Origin: Actinoplanes regularis
GTDB lineage: Bacteria > Actinomycetota > Actinomycetes > Mycobacteriales > Micromonosporaceae
NCBI RefSeq assembly: GCF_900188005.1
Contig: NZ_FZNR01000013.1
Coordinates: 176,526 to 240,525 of the forward strand
Length of the DNA stretch: 64,000 nucleotides
Direction of reading: 5' to 3'
A program made the position numbers and the translations under genes. How positions within the stretch are numbered: position 1 is the first letter of the stretch; the number at the start of each line of letters is the position of its first letter. The notes beneath the pieces were generated by a model, which made no database searches, was not told where the DNA came from, and saw nothing but the letters and a program-made list of their open reading frames with translations. This document shows positions 34,635 through 43,802 of the stretch, piece after piece.

Positions 34635-36182
34635 ATGACCGAGATCCTGTCCGAAGAGGCCGTAGCGTTCGTCGCCGACCTGAACCGGCGGTTCCGGCCG
34701 CGCCGCAACGAGCTCCTTCAGGCGCGCGCCGCCCGGCGGGCCGAGATCGCCGCCGGGGCAAGTCTGGGCTTCCTCGCGGAGACCGCGGACATCCGTGCCG
34801 CCGAGTGGACCGCGCCGCCGGCGCCCGCCGACCTCCAGGACCGGCGCGTCGAGATCACCGGGCCGACCGAACGCAAGATGACCATCAACGCGCTGAACTC
34901 GGGCGCCAAGGTGTGGCTGGCCGACCTCGAGGACGCCAACACCCCGCACTGGTCGAATGTGGTCGAGGGCCAGCAGAACCTCTACGACGCGATCCGGCGC
35001 ACGATCACGCTGGAGACCGAGAAGAAGACGTACGAGCTGAACGGCGGCCCGTACCCGACGATCGTGATGCGCCCGCGCGGCTGGCACCTCGACGAGCGGC
35101 ACCTGCCGGTGGACGGCGAGCCGGCTGTCGGCGCCCTGGTCGATTTCGGTCTCTACTTCTTCCACAACGCCAAGGAACTGCTCGAACGCGGCAGCGGTCC
35201 GTACTTCTACCTGCCGAAGATGGAGTCGCACAAGGAAGCCGCGCTCTGGAACGACGTCTTCACGTACGCCCAGGAGCAGCTCGGCATCCCGGTCGGCACG
35301 ATCCGCGCCACCGTGCTGATCGAGACCATCCCGGCCGCGTTCGAGATGGAGGAGATCCTCTACGCGCTCCGCCCGCACATCTCCGGGCTCAACGCCGGTC
35401 GCTGGGACTACCTGTTCAGCATCATCAAGTACTTCCGCGACAACCCGCGGATGATCCTGCCGGACCGGGCCGCGGTGACGATGACCGCGCCGTTCATGCG
35501 GGCCTACTCCGAGCTGCTGGTCTCCACCTGCCACCGGCGCGGCGCGTTCGCGATGGGCGGCATGGCGGCCTTCATCCCGAGCCGCCGTGACGCGAAGGTC
35601 AACGAGGTCGCGCTGGCCAAGGTCAACGAGGACAAGGAGCGCGAGGCCGGTGACGGTTTCGACGGCTCCTGGGTGGCCCACCCCGACCTGGTCCCGGTCT
35701 GCAAGGCGATCTTCGACCGGGTGCTCGGCGACAACCCGAACCAGCTCGGCCGGCAGCGCCCGGACGTCGCGGTCGACGCGCGTGACCTGCTCGACGTCGC
35801 CGCGCTCGACGCCCAGGTCACCGAGGCCGGCCTGCGCAACAACGTCAACGTCGCGCTGCAGTACCTGGAGGCGTGGCTGCGCGGCAACGGTGCCGTCGCG
35901 ATCCACAACCTGATGGAGGACGCCGCCACGGCGGAGATCTCCCGCTCGCAGATCTGGCAGTGGATCCACAACGGCGTGAAGCTGCCGGACGGCACCCCGA
36001 TCACCGCCGAGCTGGTCGGCCGGATCGAGGACGAGGAGCTGGCGGCGATCCGCGCGGCGATCGGTGACGACGCCTGGACGGCGGGGCGTTTCGACGACGC
36101 TCGCAAGCTGTTCGAGCGGGTCGCCCTGGCCGACGACTTCGCCGACTTCCTGACCAGCGCGGCCTACGACTCGATCGACTGA
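34635..36182 (+). CDS. aceB: Malate synthase A, 515 aa
   Basis: Condenses glyoxylate with acetyl-CoA to malate. Motifs: GPTERKMTINALNSGAKVWL, LADLEDANTPHW with the catalytic acidic residues, GTIRATVLIETIPAAFEM, and GMAAFIPSR. The length is typical of the A isoform. GAGAGGAGCC precedes the ATG. No isocitrate lyase is adjacent; in this place it probably consumes glyoxylate made by allantoin breakdown. Confidence 0.96.
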   Translation: MTEILSEEAVAFVADLNRRFRPRRNELLQARAARRAEIAAGASLGFLAETADIRAAEWTAPPAPADLQDRRVEITGPTERKMTINALNSGAKVWLADLEDANTPHWSNVVEGQQNLYDAIRRTITLETEKKTYELNGGPYPTIVMRPRGWHLDERHLPVDGEPAVGALVDFGLYFFHNAKELLERGSGPYFYLPKMESHKEAALWNDVFTYAQEQLGIPVGTIRATVLIETIPAAFEMEEILYALRPHISGLNAGRWDYLFSIIKYFRDNPRMILPDRAAVTMTAPFMRAYSELLVSTCHRRGAFAMGGMAAFIPSRRDAKVNEVALAKVNEDKEREAGDGFDGSWVAHPDLVPVCKAIFDRVLGDNPNQLGRQRPDVAVDARDLLDVAALDAQVTEAGLRNNVNVALQYLEAWLRGNGAVAIHNLMEDAATAEISRSQIWQWIHNGVKLPDGTPITAELVGRIEDEELAAIRAAIGDDAWTAGRFDDARKLFERVALADDFADFLTSAAYDSID

Positions 36183-36192
36183 GAGAGGCTCC

Positions 36193-37329
36193 ATGCGCCT
36201 GTTCGATCATGACTATGCCGAGATCGACGGGCGTCTCGCTGCCCACGACGCGTTCCTCCGGGCTCGATACCCGGGGGAGCGCGCCGGGCGGCAACCTGTG
36301 CACACCGTCTACGTGCCCGCCGACAAACTCGACGGGTTCCGTGACTGGGGTGCGATCGCGCTGGCCGCGATGGACGACCACGACTTTCCGTGGCCGGACC
36401 CGGCGGTCCGCGACAAGCTGACCCGGGAGCCGATCGAGGACCTGCGGGTCGACTTCGAGGACGGCTACGGCGTACGCGACGACGACCAAGAGGACGCGGC
36501 GGTCCGCAAGGCCGCCGCGATCCTCGCTAACGGACCCCGGCCACCCTTCGCCGGCCTGCGGATCAAGTCCCTGGAGGCGGCGACGCGCCGCCGCTCGCTG
36601 CGGACCCTCGACCTCTTCCTCGACTCCTACCAGGACGTCTTCACCATCACCCTGCCCAAGGTCAGCGGTACCGACCAGGTTTCGGCGATGGTCGCTCTCT
36701 GCGAAAAGCTCGAGCGGGGGTACGGCCTGAGCGCGGGCGTCCTGACCTTCGAGCTCCAGATCGAACTGCCCTCGGCGGTGCTCGCCGCGGACGGCACGGC
36801 GACCGTCGCCCGGCTGATCACGGCCGCCGGCGGCCGGTGCACGGGCCTGCACTACGGCACCTACGACTACAGCGCTGCCGCCGGGGTGGCCGCCGCCTAC
36901 CAGTCGATGGAGCACCCCGCCGCCGATTACGCCAAGGCGGTCATGCAGGCGGCCGCCGCCCAGACCGGGGTGCGGCTCTCCGACGGCTCCACGAACATTC
37001 TCCCGATCGGTGACCGCGCCGACGTGCACGCGGCCTGGCAGACGCATCACCGGCTGGTCCGCAGGTCGCTGGAGCGGGGCTACTACCAGGGCTGGGATCT
37101 GCACCCGGCCCAGCTTCCGAGCAGGTACGCGGCGACGTACGCGTTCTTCCGCGACGGCCGGGACGCCGCGGTCACCCGGCTGCACCGCTACCTGGACCGT
37201 CAGGAGAGCGGCGTGATGGACGAGCCGGCCACCGCCCGGGCCCTCGCCGGGTACCTGCTGCGCGGGTTGGACTGCGGCGCGCTGACCGACGCCGGTTTCC
37301 CCCGCGAACAGCTGACGGCGCTGGTCTGA
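36193..37329 (+). CDS. Citrate-lyase/HpcH-like TIM-barrel protein (DUF6986), 378 aa
   Basis: Begins ten bases after the aceB stop, with GAGAGG upstream. Acidic metal-binding elements of the citrate lyase beta/HpcH aldolase superfamily are visible: DLRVDFEDGYG near residue 85, LRIKSLEA, and LTFELQIELPSA with a Glu that would hold Mg2+. It is longer than simple CitE proteins. The substrate is unknown. Its coupling with malate synthase suggests a reaction on glyoxylate or a malyl-type compound, which is an inference. Confidence 0.8.
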   Translation: MRLFDHDYAEIDGRLAAHDAFLRARYPGERAGRQPVHTVYVPADKLDGFRDWGAIALAAMDDHDFPWPDPAVRDKLTREPIEDLRVDFEDGYGVRDDDQEDAAVRKAAAILANGPRPPFAGLRIKSLEAATRRRSLRTLDLFLDSYQDVFTITLPKVSGTDQVSAMVALCEKLERGYGLSAGVLTFELQIELPSAVLAADGTATVARLITAAGGRCTGLHYGTYDYSAAAGVAAAYQSMEHPAADYAKAVMQAAAAQTGVRLSDGSTNILPIGDRADVHAAWQTHHRLVRRSLERGYYQGWDLHPAQLPSRYAATYAFFRDGRDAAVTRLHRYLDRQESGVMDEPATARALAGYLLRGLDCGALTDAGFPREQLTALV

Positions 37330-37514
37330 CCGGGGCCGTCGGCAGGGCGCGCCACCCGGCTCGTCCTGATCCGGTTCGGTCAGGCGTCGGGCTGTCGTTC
37401 ATAAGGTGATACATCAGCGACCGTCGAATTCCCGTTGACCTCGAACCAGCCCGTGCCGGATACGTACAAGACGGCATCAGCCGGCTGTGTGGACGCCGGG
37501 AGCGCCGGGAGGCG

Positions 37515-37958
37515 ATGAGGGTGCGACACGAACCGGTACGGGCCTGGTACAAGCCTTGGAAGAAACGATGCTCCTGCGGGTGTGACTGGTATCCGTGCCC
37601 GGACGCGGCGACCATTCCGCCGCCCGCGGTCACCCGCAGCCTGCACCTGGGCGACGAGGACGCGGGCGAGCTCGGCGACGGGGCCCGGGACGGGGTCGCG
37701 GAGCACATCTGGGAGCGGCTGTCCTGGGAGTGCCGGTCCTGTGGTGGAGCCTGGCCGTGCGAGCCGGCCCGGGCGATCCTGGCGTCGGAGTCGGATCGGG
37801 TGTCGCTCGCGCTCTACATGTCGGGGCATCTCGAGCGGGCGGTCGCGGACCTGCCGAAACGGTCGCCGCAGGAGATGTTCGAGCGGTTCCTGTGCTGGAT
37901 CCACGTGCGCCCGGCGGTGTCGGCGCGGTCGCACGAGCTGGCGGGGTTGAGCGCCTGA
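37515..37958 (+). CDS. Hypothetical Cys-rich small protein, 147 aa
   Basis: Contains two Cys/Trp clusters, KRCSCGCDWYPCPD near residue 18 and WECRSCGGAWPCEPARA near residue 71, which look like a split zinc ribbon. The C-terminal half is helical. It has no signal peptide. Similar small actinomycete proteins are often annotated as flavin reductases without support; I see no flavin motif. Stand-alone gene between the ureide operons; function unassigned. Confidence 0.65.
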   Translation: MRVRHEPVRAWYKPWKKRCSCGCDWYPCPDAATIPPPAVTRSLHLGDEDAGELGDGARDGVAEHIWERLSWECRSCGGAWPCEPARAILASESDRVSLALYMSGHLERAVADLPKRSPQEMFERFLCWIHVRPAVSARSHELAGLSA

Positions 37959-38059
37959 GGAACACCCCCGGTAGTACTCCCGCGGCGGGGCCGCGAAGAT
38001 GACGCGTGGCGGCGGGGCGTGGCTGAGAAGCCTGCGGACGGGACGCGTAGGTCGGACGT

Positions 38060-38482
38060 CTAAAGGGTTTGAAGTCTTTCCCGGACCCATTGCGGATCCG
38101 GATTGACGAAGCCCTCGCCGCCGAAGACCACCGTTGGCACCGTCTCGTTGCCGTCGGCGAAGCCGCGGACGACGGCGGCGCCCTCCGGATCCTTCCAGAT
38201 GTCGACCCATTGCAGGCGGCTCGCCTCAGGGCCGAGCCGGGCGCGCAGGCGCAGACAGTACGGACATCCGGGGCGCCAGTAGACGATCGGGCGGCCGCCG
38301 GCGACCGCCTCGGCGGCGGGCACCCCGCGTGGGAAGGCCAGCGGCGACGTCAGGATCGCCAGCACCACGAAGATCGACAGGAGAACCGCGGCGCCGCCCG
38401 GTGCTCCCTGGCCGAATTTGATCGCGGCGATGATGGCACCACAGGCCACACTGAGCAATGCGGGTCCCCACCGTCGCGCCAT
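38060..38482 (-). CDS. Membrane-anchored glutaredoxin/mycoredoxin-like protein, 140 aa
   Basis: Two short hydrophobic helices (about residues 5-22 and 30-48) precede a glutaredoxin fold with a redox motif WRPGCPYCLRLRARL and the cis-Pro in NETVPTVVFGG. The CPYC centre is a classical dithiol glutaredoxin motif; actinobacteria use such proteins with mycothiol. The active domain would be at the cytoplasmic face. The gene is single and convergent with the preceding hypothetical gene. Confidence 0.85.
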   Translation of the reverse strand: MARRWGPALLSVACGAIIAAIKFGQGAPGGAAVLLSIFVVLAILTSPLAFPRGVPAAEAVAGGRPIVYWRPGCPYCLRLRARLGPEASRLQWVDIWKDPEGAAVVRGFADGNETVPTVVFGGEGFVNPDPQWVRERLQTL

Positions 38483-38603
38483 GGCGGAAGGTTACGCCAG
38501 GTTCGTGAGGTGTTGGATCGCCCGGTCGGAGTCTGTTGCCGACGGGACCCGGGCGGTTGGAGAACGGCGTCGCGTGAAACAAACCGCGGTTAGGGTCTGA
38601 TCC

Positions 38604-39914
38604 ATGGCTGATCTTGTGGTGCGATCCCGGCGGGTGATCACGCCGGAAGGTGAGATCCCGGCGGCCGTCGTGGTCGAGGGCGGGCGGATCGTCGCGATCC
38701 AGCCCTATGGCGCGGAGGTCGACGCGTCGAAGGATGTCGATCTGGCTGACACCGTGCTGTTACCGGGTCTCGTCGATACTCATGTGCATGTCAACGAGCC
38801 GGGCCGCACCGAGTGGGAGGGCTTCGCCACCGCGACGCGGGCCGCCGCGGCGGGCGGGGTCACCACGATCATCGACATGCCGCTGAACAGCCTTCCGCCC
38901 ACGGTCGACACCCGGGCCCTGGAGATCAAGCGGGCCGCCGCGACCGGTCAGTGCCACGTCGACGTCGGCTTCTGGGGTGGCGTCGTCCCCGGCAACGCCG
39001 CCGACCTTCCCGGGCTCCACGACGCGGGCGTCTTCGGCTTCAAGGCGTTCCTGGCCGACTCCGGGGTTCCGGAGTTCCCGCCGGTCGACCGGGAGCAACT
39101 CGCCGAGGCGATGGGCACCGCGGACGCGTTGTTCGTGATCCATGCCGAGGATCCCGGTCACCTGCGTGCCGCGGCCAGTTCTGCGGCGTACGGGGACTTT
39201 CTCGCCTCCCGGCCCGCGGCGGCCGAACACGCCGCGGTCGCGACCGCGATCGCGGTAGCCCGCGCCACGGACCGGCGCGTCCACATCCTGCACCTCTCCG
39301 CCGCCTCCGCGCTTCCGCTGATCGCCCAGGCCAGGGCCGACGGCGTCTGCGTGACCGCGGAAACCTGCCCGCACTACCTGACGCTGGACGCCGACCTCGT
39401 CCCGGACGGCGCCACCGAGTTCAAGTGCTGCCCGCCGATCCGCGACTCGGCCAACGCGGACCTGCTCTGGGCGGCCCTGGCCGAGGGCCTGATCACCTGC
39501 GTGGTCAGCGACCACTCGCCGTGCACGCCGGAGCTGAAGCGGCAGGACACCGGTGACTTCGCCGCGGCCTGGGGCGGCATCGCGTCGGTGCAGCTCGGCC
39601 TGCCGGTGATCTGGACTTCGGCGCAAGCCCGTGGGCATTCGCTCGTCGATGTGGTGAGCTGGATGGCGAGCCGCCCGGCCGCGCTGGTCGGCCTGGAACG
39701 GAAGGGCCGGATCGCCGTCGGCACGGACGCCGACCTGGTGGCTTTCGACCCGGATGCCGAGTTCGTGGTGGACGCGCACGCGCTGCACCACAGGAACCCG
39801 GTGACGCCGTACGCGGGCAGGACCCTGCGCGGCGTGGTCCGGACCACCTGGCTGCGCGGTTCGCCGGTGACGGGTGACGAAACAACGGGACGCTTTCTCG
39901 CGAGGGAGATTTGA
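38604..39914 (+). CDS. allB: Allantoinase, 436 aa
   Basis: A cyclic amidohydrolase opening allantoin to allantoate. Metal ligands His60 and His62 in GLVDTHVHVNEPGRTEWEG, the Lys147 expected to be carbamylated in FGFKAFLADSG, and the later His and Asp in HILHLSAASA and CVVSDHSPCTPELK are all present. A possible -10 box TAGGGT ends seven bases before the ATG and there is no ribosome site, so the message may be leaderless. Confidence 0.95.
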   Translation: MADLVVRSRRVITPEGEIPAAVVVEGGRIVAIQPYGAEVDASKDVDLADTVLLPGLVDTHVHVNEPGRTEWEGFATATRAAAAGGVTTIIDMPLNSLPPTVDTRALEIKRAAATGQCHVDVGFWGGVVPGNAADLPGLHDAGVFGFKAFLADSGVPEFPPVDREQLAEAMGTADALFVIHAEDPGHLRAAASSAAYGDFLASRPAAAEHAAVATAIAVARATDRRVHILHLSAASALPLIAQARADGVCVTAETCPHYLTLDADLVPDGATEFKCCPPIRDSANADLLWAALAEGLITCVVSDHSPCTPELKRQDTGDFAAAWGGIASVQLGLPVIWTSAQARGHSLVDVVSWMASRPAALVGLERKGRIAVGTDADLVAFDPDAEFVVDAHALHHRNPVTPYAGRTLRGVVRTTWLRGSPVTGDETTGRFLAREI

Positions 39915-40900
39915 TGGAGGACTTCACCGCACTGCCCGACCTGGCGTCACGGGCCTTCGGCGGCGGCGTCGTGTACGCCAACGACGAGTTCTTCGCCGCC
40001 GCCGACCATCTCGTGCTGCCGTCCGAGCCCGGGCACGCGCCGAAGACCTTCGACCACAAGGGCCAGGTGTACGACGGCTGGGAGACGCGCCGCCGGCGCA
40101 GCCCCGGGCATGACTTCGCGATCGTCCGGCTCGGCGCGCCCGGCGTGATCCGCGGTGTCGACATCGACACCGCGTTCTTCACCGGCAACTACCCGCCGCA
40201 CGCCTCGATCGAGGCCGCCGTCCTGTCCGGCTATCCGGGCCCGGCCGAGCTCGCCGAGGCCGCGTGGGTGGAGATCCTGCGGGTCTCGGAGCTGAAGGGC
40301 GACAGCAGCAACCTGTTCCCGATCACCGACGCCCGCCGGTTCACCCACGTGCGGCTCAACATCTATCCGGACGGCGGGGTGGCCCGCCTGCGCGTGCACG
40401 GCGAGGTGGTGCCCGACCCGAAGCTGCTGCCGAAGGTCTTCGACGTGGCCGCGGCGGAGTTCGGTGGCCGGGTCGTCGACTGCAGCAACATGTTCTACGG
40501 CCACCCGCAGCGGATGCTGATGCCCGGCCTGGCGCAGAACATGGGCGACGGCTGGGAGACGTCGCGACGTCGCGACACCGCCAACGACTGGGTGCTGGTG
40601 CAACTCGCCGCCCCGGCCAAGCTGCGCTTCGCCGACCTGGACACCAGCCATTTCAAGGGCAACGCCCCTGGATGGGCCGGTTTGACCGGTATCACCGCCG
40701 AGGGCGATCAGGTCGAACTGCTGCCGAAGACCGCGCTGCGACCGGACACCCCGCACCGGTTTTCGCTGCTCAAGGGCCCACAGGTGACCCACGCACGGCT
40801 GGACGTCTTTCCCGATGGCGGAATGGCGCGGTTGCGGCTGCACGGTCGCGCCGACCGGGACCAGCTTTGGGCGAGAATGAGACAGTGTCTCGAACCGTAA
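39914..40900 (+). CDS. alc: Allantoicase, 328 aa
   Basis: Hydrolyses allantoate to ureidoglycolate and urea. The protein has the two-fold internal repeat of the allantoicase family: DGWETRRRRSPGHDFAIVRL in the first half and DGWETSRRRDTANDWVLVQL in the second, each a jelly-roll domain. ATG 39914 overlaps the allB stop by one base (TGATG) and follows GAGGGAG. Confidence 0.95.
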   Translation: MEDFTALPDLASRAFGGGVVYANDEFFAAADHLVLPSEPGHAPKTFDHKGQVYDGWETRRRRSPGHDFAIVRLGAPGVIRGVDIDTAFFTGNYPPHASIEAAVLSGYPGPAELAEAAWVEILRVSELKGDSSNLFPITDARRFTHVRLNIYPDGGVARLRVHGEVVPDPKLLPKVFDVAAAEFGGRVVDCSNMFYGHPQRMLMPGLAQNMGDGWETSRRRDTANDWVLVQLAAPAKLRFADLDTSHFKGNAPGWAGLTGITAEGDQVELLPKTALRPDTPHRFSLLKGPQVTHARLDVFPDGGMARLRLHGRADRDQLWARMRQCLEP

Positions 40901-42045
40901 CCCTGGTGCTCGTCGATCCGGCGGGTGAGCTGCTCGGCGCGCTGCCGCCGTTCTCCGTCAGCAGCCCCTGGTGGCAGGAGGTGGCCGAGGTGGTCGCGGG
41001 GGCATGCGCCGAGGTCACCGTGCTGCGCCTGCTGCACGCCGACCGGGAGGCGCCGCCCGGCGGGCATGTCACCTATCTGGCCGAGACTCCGGAGCGGCCC
41101 GAGGGGCTGATCCCGCTCGGCGCCGACCTGGCGCCGCACGCCCTGCGTGCGCCCTGGGCCGAGCCGGGCGGGCCGGCCGCCACGCTGGCCTGGGCCGCCG
41201 GCGCGCTGGACCGGCTCGGTTTCCCCCCGGTGACCGCCCACCAGCGGCGCACCTGGAACCTTTCGGCGATCTGGCGGATGGACGGCCCGGACGGCCCGGT
41301 CGCCTGGCTCAAGCAGGTGCCGGGCTTCTTCGCGCACGAGCCGGCGGTGCTCGGCCTGGTCGGTTCGGTCGCGCCCGACCTGGTTCCGTACGTGATGGCC
41401 GCCGGTGACGCCGGCCGGATGCTGCTCGCACACATCCCCGGCGAGGACCGGTACGGCGCCGGAGCGGAGCTGTGCGTGGCCGTCGCCGAGGCGTTCCACC
41501 CCGTGCAGGAGCATTTCGCCGGCCGGCTGAACGAGCTGGCCGGGCTGCCGGACCGGCGGCTCGACACGGAGACGTTCGTCAACGTGGCCGCGCCGTACCT
41601 GGGCGACATCGACGGGCTCGTCGAGTTGATCGACGGGTTGCCGGAGCGGCTCGCCGCGGTCGCCGCCTGCGGGCTGCCGGACACCCTGGTCCACGGTGAC
41701 CTGCACCCGGGCAACGTGCGCACCGACGGCGACGGCCGACCGGTGATCATCGACTGGGGCGACTCCTCGATCGGCAACCCCGCCTTCGACCTGCTGCGGC
41801 TCACCGAGGGCCTGCCGGAGCCGGAGCCGGTCGTCGCGGCCTGGTCGGAGCGCTGGCGGCGGGCGGCACCGGGGTGCGACCCGGAGCGGGCGGTGGAGCT
41901 GTTGCGACCGGTGGCCGGGCTGCTGGGGGCCGCCACGTATGCCGGGTTCCTCGCCAGCACCGAGCAGTCGGAATGGCCGTACCACGCCGGCGACGTGCCG
42001 GATTGCCTGGTCGCGGCCGCGCAGCTGGGAAAGGCCACCGTCTGA
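40885..42045 (+). CDS. Aminoglycoside phosphotransferase-like (APH) kinase, 386 aa
   Basis: The GTG at 40885 lies inside the end of the allantoicase gene (16-base overlap), so the two are coupled. An N-terminal region of about 130 residues (LVLVDPAGELLGALPPF) precedes the kinase lobe; the catalytic Brenner loop LVHGDLHPGNVRTD is near residue 271 and the metal-binding IIDWGDS follows. The domain phosphorylates small molecules or peptides in known members. The substrate here is unknown. Operon context does not necessarily mean a role in ureide metabolism. Confidence 0.85.
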   Translation: MSRTVTLVLVDPAGELLGALPPFSVSSPWWQEVAEVVAGACAEVTVLRLLHADREAPPGGHVTYLAETPERPEGLIPLGADLAPHALRAPWAEPGGPAATLAWAAGALDRLGFPPVTAHQRRTWNLSAIWRMDGPDGPVAWLKQVPGFFAHEPAVLGLVGSVAPDLVPYVMAAGDAGRMLLAHIPGEDRYGAGAELCVAVAEAFHPVQEHFAGRLNELAGLPDRRLDTETFVNVAAPYLGDIDGLVELIDGLPERLAAVAACGLPDTLVHGDLHPGNVRTDGDGRPVIIDWGDSSIGNPAFDLLRLTEGLPEPEPVVAAWSERWRRAAPGCDPERAVELLRPVAGLLGAATYAGFLASTEQSEWPYHAGDVPDCLVAAAQLGKATV

Positions 42046-42094
42046 GGAATCCACGTATGTCACTTTTCCGCGCGAGTTACGTACCGTGGCATTC

Positions 42095-43180
42095 ATGGTG
42101 GACGTTCGGCGGCATTTCCTCGATCTGATTCGGCAGGACGGCGTCCGGCTGGCACCGGAGCTGGCCGCGGCCTTCGAGGCCGTGCCACGGGAGGTGTTCG
42201 TGCCGGAGGGCTTCCACCGGCGCGACGGCGGCTGGGTGGCGCCGGCCGACCCCGAGTTCCTGCCGACCGTGTACCGCAACGACGTGCTGGTCACCAAGAT
42301 GAACGGCGACGTGCCGGTCAGCTCGTCCAGCCAGCCGTCGCTGATGGCGATCATGCTGGAGGCGCTGGACGTCCGGCCCGGGATGCGGGTGCTGGAGATC
42401 GGAGCCGGGACCGGTTACAACGCCGCCCTGCTGGCGACCCTCGGAGCGGAGGTGACCAGTGTGGACGTGCAGGAGGACGTGGCCGCCCGGGCGCGCTCCG
42501 CGCTGGCCCGGGCCGGCATCACCGGGGTGCGGGTAGCGGCCGGGGACGGCTATCGCGGCGATCCCGATTCACGGTACGACCGGATCATCGTGACCGTGGG
42601 TGTCGCCGGCCTCTCCCCGCACTGGTTCGAGCAGCTCACCCCGGATGGTCTCGTGATCGCCCCGGTCGAGCACGCCGGCCACCACCCGGTGCTGTCGGCG
42701 CGACCGGGCGGCCCGATGACCGCCGCCGTGGTCTGCTCGTCCGGCTTCATGAGCGCCACCGGCCCACTCGGCGCCCGCCACGCCGGCAGCCATCCGCCGT
42801 CGGCCGGCGAACTGGCCGAATTGACCGAGGCCGCACCGGCCCGGTGGTCACCACCCCTGAAGACGACCGGCTACCGCGACCTGTGGTTCGCCGCGGGCGC
42901 CTGGCACGGGCGCGTCACCCTGGCCACCCTGCCCGGCCACCTCGTTCTGCTCGATCGGGACCGGACCGGTGGCGCCGTGGTGCTGCCGGACGGCTCGATT
43001 CTCGCCGGTGGCGTGGAGGCGGAGCGTTACACCGCCGACGCCGTCACCCTGATCGACCGCTGGTGGCGCCTGGGCCGCCCGTCGATGCGGTCCTGGCGGA
43101 TCGACCTGGCCCTGGACGGTGACCCGGCGGCCCCGATCTGGGTCCCGCGAGGGTTCACGATCGAGCGCCGAGAAACGTGA
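42095..43180 (+). CDS. Protein-L-isoaspartate O-methyltransferase-like protein, 361 aa
   Basis: A Rossmann methyltransferase of the PCMT group: LAAAFEAVPREVFVPEGF, SSSSQPSLMAIMLEAL, and SAM-binding VLEIGAGTGYNAALLA near residue 98. The C-terminal 140 residues form an extension common in actinomycete PCMT-like proteins, some of which act on peptides in biosynthetic clusters. The start is unclear: ATG 42095 and GTG 42086 and 42098 are all possible, with no ribosome site. Its 3' end overlaps the convergent response regulator by 26 bases. Confidence 0.82.
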   Translation: MVDVRRHFLDLIRQDGVRLAPELAAAFEAVPREVFVPEGFHRRDGGWVAPADPEFLPTVYRNDVLVTKMNGDVPVSSSSQPSLMAIMLEALDVRPGMRVLEIGAGTGYNAALLATLGAEVTSVDVQEDVAARARSALARAGITGVRVAAGDGYRGDPDSRYDRIIVTVGVAGLSPHWFEQLTPDGLVIAPVEHAGHHPVLSARPGGPMTAAVVCSSGFMSATGPLGARHAGSHPPSAGELAELTEAAPARWSPPLKTTGYRDLWFAAGAWHGRVTLATLPGHLVLLDRDRTGGAVVLPDGSILAGGVEAERYTADAVTLIDRWWRLGRPSMRSWRIDLALDGDPAAPIWVPRGFTIERRET

Positions 43181-43802
43181 GCACGGCCAGGACACGGCGG
43201 TTCGTGTCGTCGGTCGGTGGCAGGCCGAGCTTGGCGAGGATGTTGCCGACGTGCTTGGCGACCGCGGTCTCGCTGACGAAGAGCGCGCTCGCGATCGCCG
43301 AGTTCGACCGGCCCTCGGCGATCAGCGTGAGCACCTCCCGCTCGCGTGGCGACAGCCCGGCCAGGGGGTCCCGTGGCCGGTGCAGCAGCCGCCGCACCAC
43401 CTCCGGGTCGACGACGGTGCCGCCGGCCAGCACGGTGCGCAGCGCCGCGACGAACGCCTCGATGTCCGCCACCCGGTCCTTGAGCAGGTAACCCACGCCG
43501 TCGCCGGTGCCGATCAGGTCGGACGCGTACTCCTGGAGCACGTACTGACTCAGCACCACCACCGGCAGCCCGGGCCGTTCCCTCCGCAGCCGGACCGCCG
43601 CGCGCAGCCCCTCGTCCCGGAAGTCCGGCGGCATCTTGATGTCGGTGATCACCAGGTCGGGCTCCTGCTCACCGACCGCCGCGATCAGGTGCTCCGCGTC
43701 CCCGACCGCGGCCACCACGGTGAAGCCGAACCGGGCGAGCACGCTGGTCAGGCCCTCCCGCAACAGCACCCCGTCCTCGGCGAGGACCACTCGCGCGTTC
43801 AC
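43155..43802 (-). CDS. NarL/LuxR-family response regulator, 215 aa
   Basis: Receiver domain with acidic pocket AEDG near residue 9, phospho-acceptor Asp54 (LVITDIKMPP) and Lys in GYLLKDR; LuxR HTH at about 148-205 (LSPREREVLTLIAEGRSNSA). The start is the GTG at 43802, which overlaps the kinase stop as GTGA. It forms a pair with the sensor kinase. No target gene is evident from position. Confidence 0.93.
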   Translation of the reverse strand: MNARVVLAEDGVLLREGLTSVLARFGFTVVAAVGDAEHLIAAVGEQEPDLVITDIKMPPDFRDEGLRAAVRLRRERPGLPVVVLSQYVLQEYASDLIGTGDGVGYLLKDRVADIEAFVAALRTVLAGGTVVDPEVVRRLLHRPRDPLAGLSPREREVLTLIAEGRSNSAIASALFVSETAVAKHVGNILAKLGLPPTDDTNRRVLAVLTFLGARS

